A stretch of 64,000 nt of DNA. Origin: JAYQKL01 sp049890195. Its GTDB lineage: Bacteria; Pseudomonadota; Alphaproteobacteria; RS24. The stretch lies in NCBI GenBank assembly GCA_049890195.1, contig JBMHBY010000008.1, positions 62,001 through 126,000 on the forward strand. Reading direction: 5' to 3'. The position numbers and the translations under genes were made by a program. The notes beneath the pieces are model-generated. The model did no database searches, was not told the origin of the DNA, and was given only the letters and a program-made list of their open reading frames with translations. Positions 27,355 through 35,872 of the stretch are shown here, piece after piece; within the stretch, counting starts at the first letter, position 1, and each line of letters begins with the position of its first letter.

Positions 27355-27375
27355 GAATATGCCGGAGGCATATTC
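27355..27375. promoter_or_regulatory. Perfect inverted repeat in the ftsA-ftsZ gap
   Basis: GAATATGCC (27355-27363), GGA, GGCATATTC (27367-27375): a nine-base perfect inverted repeat, with no T-run after it, so more likely an operator or mRNA hairpin than a terminator. A second small one, CAGCCT-TGC-AGGCTG, is at 27468-27482 just before the ftsZ ribosome-binding site. TTGACT at 27397 and a GATTC (GANTC-type) site at 27423 lie between them. Confidence 0.4.
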
Positions 27376-27506
27376 TTGACGGGCAGCAATGCCCATTTGA
27401 CTTGCCGTCTATCGTGGATCGAGATTCTCCGTGGTGGAAAATCGGGTAGTGCGGCATTGAGCTCATCCAGCCTTGCAGGCTGTAAATTGAGCGAAAGGAG
27501 AAAAAT

Positions 27507-29384
27507 ATGAGTATCCAACTGACTGTTCCCCCGAAAAGGGAGCTGAAACCGCGTATTACGGTGATTGGGGTCGGCGGCGCCGGCGGCAATGCCGTCAACA
27601 ATATGATCAAGGCCGGTCTCAACGGTGTTGATTTCGTTGTGGCCAATACGGATGCACAGGCGTTGACCGGCAGCCATGCCGAACGGCGTATCCAGATGGG
27701 CGCGCAGCTGACTGAAGGTCTCGGCGCCGGCTCTGACCCTGAAATCGGGCGGGGTGCGGCCGAAGAGGCTATGGCTGAGATTGTCGACCAAATTCAAGGG
27801 TCGCATATGGTCTTTGTGACCGCCGGTATGGGCGGTGGCACAGGCACCGGCGCGGCACCGGTCATAGCCCGCGCCTGTCGCGAGCAGGGCATTTTGACGG
27901 TTGGCGTTGTCACCAAGCCATTTGAGTTTGAGGGCCCGCGCCGGATGCGCTCTGCCGAAACCGGCATTGCTGCACTTGCCACGGAAGTGGACACGCTGAT
28001 CATCATTCCGAACCAGAATCTGTTCCGCGTCGCCAATGAACAGACCGGATTTGTCGAGGCTTTCGCGATCGCTGATGAAGTGCTTCATTCCGGCGTTGCG
28101 AGTGTCACGGACCTGATGACCAAGCCCGGCCTGATCAACCTTGATTTCGCTGACGTCAAAATGGTCATGAATGAAATGGGCAAGGCCATGATGGGCACCG
28201 GTGAAGCGAGCGGCGAAAGCCGGGCGCTGGATGCTGCTGAGGCCGCCATCGCCAACCCGCTGCTGGAAGATGACTCAATGCAAGGGGCGACGGGCGTCTT
28301 GATCAACATTACGGGTGGCAATGACATGACCCTCTATGAGGTTGATGAAGCCGCGACCCGTATCAAGAAAGAGGTCTCGGGCGAGGCCAATATCATCATC
28401 GGCGCCATTTATGATGAAACACTGGAGGGCGCCATGCGCGTTTCCGTTGTCGCCACCGGCATTGACACGCAGGCCCAGGCTGCCCTGCCGGAAGACGGCC
28501 CACGGCTTGTTCAGTTGAATCCATCGGTGCAACCTGATCCGGAGGACACCCCGGAGCAGGATGAGGCTGATGCGGCAACCACAGCAGAGGTTGAGCCTGA
28601 AGGGCTGGAGACACAGCCGGCAACCGCGACACCGGCAGAGGAGGCCCCTGCGGCGGCCGGTGAGTCGAAATTGCCGCGCTTTCTGGAACCGCCGGCTGCA
28701 CCGCCCCGCGATAAAACCGTAACAAAACGCCGTCAGTCCTTTTTGGACCGGGTGTTGCGCGGCGGTAAAACCAAATCTGAGGCTGAACCAAAGACGGCGG
28801 CCAGCATCGCCCCCGCCCCGGGACTGGAAAGTGAACCCAAGCCGGAGCCGGTGATTGAAGCCACTCCTGATACTGTGGTCACGCCGGATCAAGAGGTCGC
28901 GCAATCTGAACCGGTTGTGGAGGACACGCCCCGTATCGCTGAGGCAGGTCAGGCTGAGATGAAACCGCTGATGATGGAGGAGCCTGTCCGTGAGGAAATC
29001 CAGGCCCCGATGTCGGCTGGTCCGGTCAAGGCCGAGTTGGAGCTTGCCGAGCCGAAGCTGGCTGACGATCCGGTGGAGACGCCTGCGCCGGAATCCGCGC
29101 AGGAAATGCTGGAGGTTCAAGAGAGTGTTGAACGTGCCGAACCTGAGCCGGATCTTGCGGATATTGTTGAGAAGGTTCAGCAGACGGCCCGGGTCAACGA
29201 AGCTGAGACGGCCGCTGCTCCGTTGGCGGTTGAGCCAGTTGAAACGGTTGAGCCGCCGGCTGTGTCCGACATTACCGCGCCGGAACCACAGCCTGTCCAG
29301 ACAACCGTCCAGACCACAATGTCGACGGGCAGTTTTGATGATGCCCAGCTTGACATACCGGCCTTTCTGAAACGCGGTCAGTAA
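27507..29384 (+). CDS. ftsZ: Cell division GTPase FtsZ
   Basis: Tubulin homolog forming the Z ring. GTPase core at about 15-317 with GVGGAGGNAVNNM, the tubulin signature GGGTGTG at 109-115 and NTDAQAL. Residues from about 318 to 610 are a very long Pro/Glu/Ala-rich linker, and the protein ends with the conserved FtsA/ZipA-binding peptide LDIPAFLKRGQ. Total 625 residues against about 380 in enterobacteria; long linkers are typical of alphaproteobacteria but this is at the long end. GAAAGGAGA precedes the ATG. Confidence 0.97.
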   Translation: MSIQLTVPPKRELKPRITVIGVGGAGGNAVNNMIKAGLNGVDFVVANTDAQALTGSHAERRIQMGAQLTEGLGAGSDPEIGRGAAEEAMAEIVDQIQGSHMVFVTAGMGGGTGTGAAPVIARACREQGILTVGVVTKPFEFEGPRRMRSAETGIAALATEVDTLIIIPNQNLFRVANEQTGFVEAFAIADEVLHSGVASVTDLMTKPGLINLDFADVKMVMNEMGKAMMGTGEASGESRALDAAEAAIANPLLEDDSMQGATGVLINITGGNDMTLYEVDEAATRIKKEVSGEANIIIGAIYDETLEGAMRVSVVATGIDTQAQAALPEDGPRLVQLNPSVQPDPEDTPEQDEADAATTAEVEPEGLETQPATATPAEEAPAAAGESKLPRFLEPPAAPPRDKTVTKRRQSFLDRVLRGGKTKSEAEPKTAASIAPAPGLESEPKPEPVIEATPDTVVTPDQEVAQSEPVVEDTPRIAEAGQAEMKPLMMEEPVREEIQAPMSAGPVKAELELAEPKLADDPVETPAPESAQEMLEVQESVERAEPEPDLADIVEKVQQTARVNEAETAAAPLAVEPVETVEPPAVSDITAPEPQPVQTTVQTTMSTGSFDDAQLDIPAFLKRGQ

Positions 29385-29397
29385 GTCCGAACGACAA

Positions 29398-29438
29398 GAT
29401 GCCTCCGGTCCGATCCCCGGAGGCGTCTATTCGCCTTT
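29398..29438 (+). terminator. Probable terminator after ftsZ
   Basis: Stem GATGCCTCCGG (29398-29408) with CCGGAGGCGTC (29417-29427), one G-T pair, eight-base loop, followed by a broken T-rich stretch. Marks the end of the dcw cluster. Confidence 0.6.
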
Positions 29439-29484
29439 TCGTCATGAGCCGTAAGGGGCGTAACAAAAAGTAATAAACTGTTAT

Positions 29485-29513
29485 TTGTTGAGACAAAACT
29501 GTTCGCCTAAAAC
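29485..29513 (+). promoter_or_regulatory. Putative lpxC promoter
   Basis: TTGTTG at 29485-29490, 17-base spacer, TAAAAC at 29508-29513, in the AT-rich gap between ftsZ and lpxC, giving a leader of about 30 bases. Confidence 0.4.
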
Positions 29514-29550
29514 AAGGTTGTAAAAGTTTCTTAACAAAAGGCTCAGCCCA

Positions 29551-30531
29551 ATGGCACCGCCACCTGCAACATTAGGTCTGATGCATGACCGCTTCGCCGC
29601 CGTCCCGGTCAACGGGAAAGTGCCGTGCGGCATTATGCAAAAAACAGTGGCCGCCCCCTTTGAGTGTGCTGGTGTGGGACTGCACAGCGGAGCTGATGTC
29701 AGTTTTACCTTGAATCCCGCCCCGGCCAATTCGGGCATTGTGTTCATCAGAACAGATATTGAAAACCCTTCCGAAGCCACCATTCCGGCGCTTTTTGCCC
29801 ATGTCTGCCAGGTCACCCTGTGCTCCATGATCGGCAACAGCTACGGTCACACGGTCGGCACGGTCGAACATTTGATGGCCGCCCTGTCGGGCATGGGTAT
29901 TGACAATGCCGTGATCAAGATTGACGGGCCGGAAGTGCCGGTCATGGACGGCAGTTCACAGGCCTTTGTTGACCTAATTCAATCCGTCGGGACGGTTGAA
30001 CTGGAGGCGGCGCGCCGGATGATCCGCATCAAACGCAGTGTCACGGTTCAAGAGGATGACAAATCCTGCACCTTGATGCCGGATGAGGGGTGCGTTTTTG
30101 AGGCGGATATTGAGTTCAACAATGCCGTCATCGGAAAGCAGTCTGCGTCGTTTGACCTTGCAGGTACTGATTTCAGTGATTTTGTGTCCAACGCCCGCAC
30201 GTTCGGTATGCTGCACGAGGTGCAGGCCATGCATGCGGCGGGGCTCGCGCTGGGCGGGTCACTGGATAATGCTGTTGTGATTGACGGCGAGACAGTCCTC
30301 AATGAGGACGGCCTGCGCGGTGAAGACGAATTTGTGCGTCATAAGATTCTTGATGCTGTGGGCGATCTTTACCTTGCCGGTTTGCGTATCATTGGACGTT
30401 ACAAAGGTGTCAAATCAGGTCATGCGTTGCACAACAAGCTGCTGCATGCCCTGTTCTCGCGCCCCGACGCCTTTGAAATCGTTTCCCTCGCCGAAGAGCC
30501 GGAACTCGCCACGCTGGCTGCCGCCGAGTAG
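29551..30531 (+). CDS. lpxC: UDP-3-O-acyl-N-acetylglucosamine deacetylase LpxC
   Basis: Zinc deacetylase, first committed step of lipid A synthesis. The body starts at about residue 30 (KTVAAPFECAGVGLHSG); zinc ligand His107 lies in GTVEHLMAAL, and RHKILDAVGDLYLAG holds the second His and Asp ligands. The 326-residue reading begins at an ATG with AAAAGG ten bases upstream; starts at 29581 or 29635 would give more usual lengths (316 or 298), so the N terminus is uncertain. Follows ftsZ as in most Gram-negative dcw loci. Confidence 0.94.
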   Translation: MAPPPATLGLMHDRFAAVPVNGKVPCGIMQKTVAAPFECAGVGLHSGADVSFTLNPAPANSGIVFIRTDIENPSEATIPALFAHVCQVTLCSMIGNSYGHTVGTVEHLMAALSGMGIDNAVIKIDGPEVPVMDGSSQAFVDLIQSVGTVELEAARRMIRIKRSVTVQEDDKSCTLMPDEGCVFEADIEFNNAVIGKQSASFDLAGTDFSDFVSNARTFGMLHEVQAMHAAGLALGGSLDNAVVIDGETVLNEDGLRGEDEFVRHKILDAVGDLYLAGLRIIGRYKGVKSGHALHNKLLHALFSRPDAFEIVSLAEEPELATLAAAE

Positions 30532-30567
30532 CCCCCACTGTCCTCAATAATTCACTTGAAAATGATG

Positions 30568-30602
30568 TTTCAGGCGCCCTTTTTCTTGCAAATCGCCTGA
30601 AA
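30568..30602 (+). repeat. Inverted repeat between lpxC and bamD
   Basis: TTTCAGGCG (30568-30576) and CGCCTGAAA (30594-30602), perfect nine-base pairing around a 17-base T-rich loop. The T-run lies in the loop rather than after the stem, so a classic terminator is doubtful; it may be an operator or an mRNA element. Confidence 0.4.
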
Positions 30603-30667
30603 TAAAGCCAATCTTTGGACTGAAACTCGTTTCCGAGCCTGTTTTTCAAACCACAGAAAGCTGAGTG

Positions 30668-31504
30668 ATGAAGCACGCATATGTATTCCGCATTTCCGCC
30701 TTGAAAAGAGCATTGGCGATCGGATTTCTGGTGTCAGGCCTTGCGGCATGCGCCGACTCTGAAACTGAAGAAATCGAATATGTGGAGCGCAGTGTCGAGG
30801 AAATATACAACAAAGCCTATGATTATATGGAAAACCGGGATTTCCGCCGGGCCTCGGTTGAATTTGATGAGGTTGAACGTCAGCACCCTTATTCCCAATG
30901 GGCGCGCCGGGCCATGGTGATGTCAGCCTATTCCTATTATCGACAGAACAAATACAGCGAGGCCATTCTGGCGGCCAAACGGTTTATCGCGCTGCATCCG
31001 GGCAACAAACAGGCGCCTTACATGTATTATCTGATTGCCCAAAGCCAATATGAGCAGATTTCCGATATTTCACGGGACCAGAAAAACACGGAACTGGCGC
31101 GCCAAGCCCTGACGGACCTCATCCGCCGTTATCCAAACACCGACTATGCCCGGGATGCCCGTTTGAAACTTGATTTGACGGTTGATCATCTCGCCAGCAA
31201 GGAAATGGCCATCGGCCGCTATTATCTTTATCGCAACTCCTATGTTGCCGCGATTAACCGCTTCAAGAATGTGGTTTTACAATATCAAACCACGTCACAT
31301 GTCGAGGAGGCCCTGCATCGTCTGACCGAAGCCTATCTGGCGCTTGGTCTGGAGGAGGAGGCGAAGGCCTCGGCGGCTGTTCTGGGTCACAATTATCCCT
31401 CCAGCCCGTGGTATAACGACTCCTACCGCATGTTGGTCGGGCGTGATTTCAAGCCTGTGGAAACGGAGGCATGGTATAAACGCGCCTGGAACCAGATTTT
31501 CTAG
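30668..31504 (+). CDS. bamD: Outer membrane assembly lipoprotein BamD
   Basis: TPR-rich lipoprotein of the BAM complex that inserts beta-barrel proteins in the outer membrane. Signal peptide with lipobox LAAC, acylated Cys28; then YfiO-type TPR repeats (YNKAYDYMENRDFRRASVEF, ERQHPYSQWARRAMVM, RRYPNTDYARDARLKLD). 278 residues, normal size. ATG at 30668 preferred; a GTG at 30665 would add one residue. No charged Asp follows Cys28 directly at +1 but Ala, compatible with outer-membrane sorting. Confidence 0.94.
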   Translation: MKHAYVFRISALKRALAIGFLVSGLAACADSETEEIEYVERSVEEIYNKAYDYMENRDFRRASVEFDEVERQHPYSQWARRAMVMSAYSYYRQNKYSEAILAAKRFIALHPGNKQAPYMYYLIAQSQYEQISDISRDQKNTELARQALTDLIRRYPNTDYARDARLKLDLTVDHLASKEMAIGRYYLYRNSYVAAINRFKNVVLQYQTTSHVEEALHRLTEAYLALGLEEEAKASAAVLGHNYPSSPWYNDSYRMLVGRDFKPVETEAWYKRAWNQIF

Positions 31505-31513
31505 CCGGGCGCT

Positions 31514-33175
31514 ATGCTGGTCTCCCTGTCCATACGCGACATTGTCCTCATCGAAAAGCTGGATTTGGTCTGGCAGCATGGGTTGTGCGCCTTGACCGGG
31601 GAAACCGGGGCCGGCAAATCCATTCTGCTGGATGCTTTGGCCTTGGCGATGGGCGCGCGGGGTGACGGCAATCTGGTGCGCCAGGGTGCCGAACAAGGAC
31701 AGGTGGTGGCGGCTTTTGAGGTGCCTGACACCCATGAGGCGATGGGACTGCTGCGCGCCAATGATTTGCCCTTTGATGGTCAGGTCATTTTGCGACGTGT
31801 TCAGACCAAAGATGGGCGGTCGCGGGCGTTCATCAATGACCAGCCGGTCAGTGTCGGCCTGCTCAACAGCCTCGGGGCGGCGCTGGTGGAAATACACGGC
31901 CAGAACGAAAGCCAGTCCCTGACGGACACCCAGACGCAACGGCGCCTGCTGGACGCCTATGCCGGTCTGGACGCACAGTTGATCACACTGCGGGCGCAAT
32001 ACGGTGTCTGGCAGGACAAACAAAAGGCCCTGCTTGACTATGAACAGGAGCTTAACCGGATCAATGCAGATGAGAGCTATTTGCGGCATGCGCTGGAAGA
32101 GTTACAAACCCTCAATCCGCAGGCCGGGGAAGAGGCGGCTTTGGCGGCAGAGCGCACTTTGCTGATGAATGCCGAAAAAATTTCCACTGACCTGAATGAG
32201 GCTTTGTCCCTGATCGGCGGTGAGCGCGGCATGCAGGAATCGCTCAGTGCCTGTTTGCGGCGTCTGGAGAAAATCGCGCCGCAGGCCGCTGGTTCGCTGG
32301 ATGATGCCGTCAAGGCCCTTGAACGCGCGTTGGTCGAGACCGATGAGGCCAATGCCATGTTGAACGAGGCCGGCGCGAAGCTGGTGTTTGACCCGGCCCG
32401 TCTTCAGGAAGTTGAAGACCGACTGTTTGCCCTGAAGGATCAGGCACGCAAACATCAGGTCGATGCCGATGCGTTGCCAGATATGCTGCTCGCATTGGGC
32501 GATAAATTGGCCGCGATTGACAAAGGCGGCCACAACCTTGAGGCCTTGCGGACGGAACTGGCTGTGGCCCGCCGGGATTACGAGCAACTGGCCGAGGAGG
32601 TTTCCGGTAAACGCGCCAAAGCGGCCGAACAATTGGATGCCGCCGTCGGTTCTGAACTGTCGCCGTTGAAGCTGGATATGGCGACATTCGTCACCCGGCT
32701 TGAGACCGTGCCGCTGGAGCAGGGAACGGAGAACGGGATCGACAAGGTGTCTTTCATGGCCAGCACCAATCCGGGGATGCCGCAAGGCGCCATCTCAAAA
32801 ATCGCTTCCGGCGGTGAGTTGGCCCGTTTCATGCTGGCGCTGAAAGTTGCCTTGGCCGGGGCGTCACCGCAACGAACCTTGGTCTTTGATGAGGTTGACT
32901 CCGGTGTCGGCGGTGCTGTGGCGCAGGCTGTCGGTGCGCGTCTGCGGACGCTGGCGGGGTCCGGACAGGTTCTGGTCGTGACGCATTCCCCGCAGGTTGC
33001 GGCTTCCGGTGACCACCAATGGCGCATATCCAAGCAGGCGGACAGCGACAGCACATTCACCCGGGTTCAGGAATTGAGTCAGACCGAGCGGGAGGAGGAG
33101 ATTGCCCGTATGTTGTCCGGCGCTGAAGTCAATGATGCGGCACGTCAAGCAGCAGTCGAATTACTGGAGGCTTGA
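31514..33175 (+). CDS. recN: DNA repair protein RecN
   Basis: SMC-like ATPase of 553 residues acting in double-strand break repair. Walker A GETGAGKS at 33-40, a long central coiled-coil region, signature GGELARFMLALK and Walker B TLVFDEVDSGVGG. Nine bases after bamD and directly abutting ligA, an arrangement common in alphaproteobacteria. Confidence 0.95.
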   Translation: MLVSLSIRDIVLIEKLDLVWQHGLCALTGETGAGKSILLDALALAMGARGDGNLVRQGAEQGQVVAAFEVPDTHEAMGLLRANDLPFDGQVILRRVQTKDGRSRAFINDQPVSVGLLNSLGAALVEIHGQNESQSLTDTQTQRRLLDAYAGLDAQLITLRAQYGVWQDKQKALLDYEQELNRINADESYLRHALEELQTLNPQAGEEAALAAERTLLMNAEKISTDLNEALSLIGGERGMQESLSACLRRLEKIAPQAAGSLDDAVKALERALVETDEANAMLNEAGAKLVFDPARLQEVEDRLFALKDQARKHQVDADALPDMLLALGDKLAAIDKGGHNLEALRTELAVARRDYEQLAEEVSGKRAKAAEQLDAAVGSELSPLKLDMATFVTRLETVPLEQGTENGIDKVSFMASTNPGMPQGAISKIASGGELARFMLALKVALAGASPQRTLVFDEVDSGVGGAVAQAVGARLRTLAGSGQVLVVTHSPQVAASGDHQWRISKQADSDSTFTRVQELSQTEREEEIARMLSGAEVNDAARQAAVELLEA

Positions 33176-35299
33176 ATGGAGGTGCGTGCCATACCGGTCG
33201 GTGATTTGACGCCTGAGCAGGCCGCACAGGAGTTGGAGGCGCTGGCCCGGGAAATCGCAGCCCATGACCGGGCGTATTATCAGCAGGATGATCCGGATGT
33301 CAGCGATGCTGATTATGACGCCCTGCGCCGTCGCAACACGGCGCTTGAGCAGCGTTTCCCGGAGCTGGTGCGCTCAGACAGTCCGTCGGCCAAGGTCGGT
33401 GCAGCTCCGGCGGCCGGTTTTGCCAAGGCCCGTCATACCGTGCCGATGCTGTCTTTGGCCAATGCGTTTGACGCCGCTGATGTCACTGAATTTGAGGGGC
33501 GCATCCGGCGGTTTTTAAACCTGTCTGAGACGGATGAGGTCGCCTATATGGCGGAACCGAAAATTGATGGGTTGTCGGCCAGTCTGCGTTATGAGAACGG
33601 GGTGTTGGTTCTTGGTGTAACCAGAGGCGACGGTGAGACAGGTGAAAACATCACCGAGAATTTGAAAACCATTCAGGACATCCCCAAACATCTGCCGGCG
33701 GGTGTGCCGGATGTTGTCGAGGTGCGTGGTGAAGTCTATATGGACAAATCCGATTTTGAAGCGCTGAACCAAAGCCAGGAGGCACAGGGGAAAAAGGTTT
33801 TTGCCAATCCACGCAATGCCGCGGCAGGCAGTCTGCGCCAGCTGGACTCGCGCATCACCGCCACACGCCCTTTGCGGTTTTTTGCTTATGCGTGGGGGGA
33901 GATGTCAGCCGTGCCCAGCACCACCCAGTCGGGCATGATGGACTGCTTCCGCCAATGGGGGTTTCAGGTCAATCCCTTGACGGTTGGGGCGTCTGGCGTG
34001 GCGGAGTTATTGGCACATTGGGCGCTGGTTGAAGCGGAACGCCCCGAACTTGGTTATGATATTGACGGCATGGTTTACAAGGTTGACCGTCTGGACTGGC
34101 AGGCGCGGCTCGGCTTTGTCGCCCGCGCACCGCGTTGGGCCATTGCCCATAAGTTTCCCGCGGAAAAGGCTGTGACCGTTCTGGAGCGGATTGACATTCA
34201 GGTCGGTCGGACCGGGGCCTTGACGCCGGTTGCAAAACTGCAATCCGTTCGCGTAGGCGGTGTCAATGTCACCAATGCGACCCTGCATAATGCCGACGAG
34301 ATTGCACGTCTGGATGTGCGCGAGGGTGATACGGTCGTGGTTCAACGTGCCGGTGACGTGATACCGCAGATTGTTGAAGTGGTGGAAGACAAACGGCCCG
34401 ATGGCGCGCCTGTGTTCAGTTTTCCCGATACATGTCCTGAATGTGGCGCCCATGCGGTGCATGAAACCAGACAGGACGGAGAACGAGATGCGGTTTGCCG
34501 GTGTACAGGCGGGCTGACCTGCCCGGCACAGGCGCGAGAGCGGCTGAAGCATTTTGTCTCGCGCCGGGCGTTCGATATTGAAGGGCTGGGCGAAAAGCAG
34601 ATTGATGAATATTGGGATTTGGGGATTTTGCGGACCCCCGTTGATATTTTCACCATGGCGGATAAGCATGCCGACAATCCGCCGGCAGGCTGGGTTTATG
34701 GTTCGGGTAAAAACAAGGGGCAGCTGAAAGACAGCCTGAAAAAGCTGTTTGCGGCCATTGACCAACGCAAGACGGTTGAGCTTGACCGGTTCCTGTTCGG
34801 ACTGGGCATTCGCCATGTCGGTGAGACCACGGCCCGGCTTCTGGCACGGCATTATCAGTCTGTCGACAGTCTGCAGTCTGCAGTTCTGGCTATTGTGGAC
34901 GGCGAGCCTGATGCCTTGGCGGATTTGGAGAGCATTGACGGTGTCGGCGGTGCCATGATTGGTGCCTTGACCGGCTTTTTTGCCGAGGCGCATAACCGGG
35001 ATACCGTCAACGGACTGTTGGCGGCCGGCGTCCGCCCCAAAGCGCTGGAAAATGTGGTCACGGCCTCTCCGGTGGCCGGAAAAACGGTTGTCTTTACAGG
35101 GTCCTTGGAAAAAATGACCCGGGCCGAAGCCAAGGCGCGGGCCGAACAGCTTGGCGCAAAAGTTTCAGGTTCCGTCTCCGCCAAAACGGATCTGGTTGTG
35201 GCCGGACCGGGTGCCGGTTCAAAGTTGAAAAAGGCCGAGGAATTGGGCTTGGAAGTGCTGTCTGAAGAGGAATGGATTGCCTTGGTCGCCCGCAACTGA
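33176..35299 (+). CDS. ligA: NAD-dependent DNA ligase LigA
   Basis: Replicative ligase of 707 residues. Domain Ia and adenylation domain with the nucleophile Lys129 in AEPKIDG, an OB fold, a four-Cys zinc finger (CPECG through CRCTGGLTCP), helix-hairpin-helix repeats (GLGIRHVGETTA, ESIDGVGGAMIGAL) and a C-terminal BRCT domain (GKTVVFTGSLEKMTRAEA). Starts immediately after the recN stop. Confidence 0.97.
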   Translation: MEVRAIPVGDLTPEQAAQELEALAREIAAHDRAYYQQDDPDVSDADYDALRRRNTALEQRFPELVRSDSPSAKVGAAPAAGFAKARHTVPMLSLANAFDAADVTEFEGRIRRFLNLSETDEVAYMAEPKIDGLSASLRYENGVLVLGVTRGDGETGENITENLKTIQDIPKHLPAGVPDVVEVRGEVYMDKSDFEALNQSQEAQGKKVFANPRNAAAGSLRQLDSRITATRPLRFFAYAWGEMSAVPSTTQSGMMDCFRQWGFQVNPLTVGASGVAELLAHWALVEAERPELGYDIDGMVYKVDRLDWQARLGFVARAPRWAIAHKFPAEKAVTVLERIDIQVGRTGALTPVAKLQSVRVGGVNVTNATLHNADEIARLDVREGDTVVVQRAGDVIPQIVEVVEDKRPDGAPVFSFPDTCPECGAHAVHETRQDGERDAVCRCTGGLTCPAQARERLKHFVSRRAFDIEGLGEKQIDEYWDLGILRTPVDIFTMADKHADNPPAGWVYGSGKNKGQLKDSLKKLFAAIDQRKTVELDRFLFGLGIRHVGETTARLLARHYQSVDSLQSAVLAIVDGEPDALADLESIDGVGGAMIGALTGFFAEAHNRDTVNGLLAAGVRPKALENVVTASPVAGKTVVFTGSLEKMTRAEAKARAEQLGAKVSGSVSAKTDLVVAGPGAGSKLKKAEELGLEVLSEEEWIALVARN

Positions 35300-35315
35300 T
35301 TTCACCGTATGGGCG

Positions 35316-35780
35316 TCATTTGATGCGATAGACTTCACGTCCCATGGGTGGTGATGGCGGAAATTGGGGTATCACCAGCCCGTCATCCAACACTTTGTCA
35401 TGGAAATTGTGTTTGTTGAGAACAGCCCAGTTGTGGCAGCTGGCCTGATGCATGCGGATTTGCTGCATATTTGAGGCGTCCCTGTAGCCGACCTTCAGCA
35501 TTGCTTTTGACAGCCTCTCGATTTGCCTTTGTGACATGTCCCCGCTTTTCAGGTGTTTTTTCGCCACCACCATGACCGGGAAACATGGCAGTTGGCGGTT
35601 CCAACATTCGCTGACCATGATGTTCAGGTGCTGGAAAATCAGGGTGTAAACAAAAGCCCAGTCTTGATCTGCAATACCATATAGTCGCGTAAGTTCGCTG
35701 AAGCTGGTGAATTTGCCCATGCGGGCCTTTTCGACAATCAGCTGTGTTGAGATGTCATACCGAAACCTTTGCGCAATCAT
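35316..35780 (-). CDS. Small protein of unknown function
   Basis: I do not recognise this 154-residue protein with confidence. It is soluble, basic, with no signal peptide or membrane segment. The N-terminal half reads like a small helical DNA- or nucleic-acid-binding module (FTSFSELTRLYGI, then an aliphatic helix and CWNRQLPCFPVMVVAKKHL); the pattern of a helix followed by a proline and a VVV strand recalls uncharacterised phage or islet proteins, but that is memory, not proof. The tail is Pro-rich (PQFPPSPPMG). It is visibly AT-richer than its neighbours. GGCGGCGAG precedes the ATG and a promoter-like pair lies further upstream. It converges with ligA, 16 bases apart. Confidence 0.65.
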   Translation of the reverse strand: MIAQRFRYDISTQLIVEKARMGKFTSFSELTRLYGIADQDWAFVYTLIFQHLNIMVSECWNRQLPCFPVMVVAKKHLKSGDMSQRQIERLSKAMLKVGYRDASNMQQIRMHQASCHNWAVLNKHNFHDKVLDDGLVIPQFPPSPPMGREVYRIK

Positions 35781-35841
35781 CTCGCCGCCTTTCTTGTTTT
35801 TCTTGTTGAGGATTACATTAATGATTGCAAGTTGATATATC

Positions 35842-35870
35842 TATAAACCCTTGGTTGTATTTTTCCTCAA
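35842..35870 (-). promoter_or_regulatory. Putative promoter of the small unknown gene
   Basis: On the minus strand TTGAGG (35870-35865), 17-base spacer, TTTATA (35847-35842). It would give a leader of about 55 bases and also overlaps the very end of the aminopeptidase gene region. Confidence 0.35.
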
Positions 35871-35872
35871 TT

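Noticed and set aside
27292..27510. Possible small gene between ftsA and ftsZ
   Set aside because: The 72-codon frame starts inside ftsA, crosses the inverted repeats and lacks a ribosome-binding site and family features.
28500..29340. Repetitive Glu/Pro codons as a tandem repeat or frameshift
   Set aside because: The frame stays open to the conserved FtsZ C-terminal peptide; this is a normal disordered linker without true tandem repeats.
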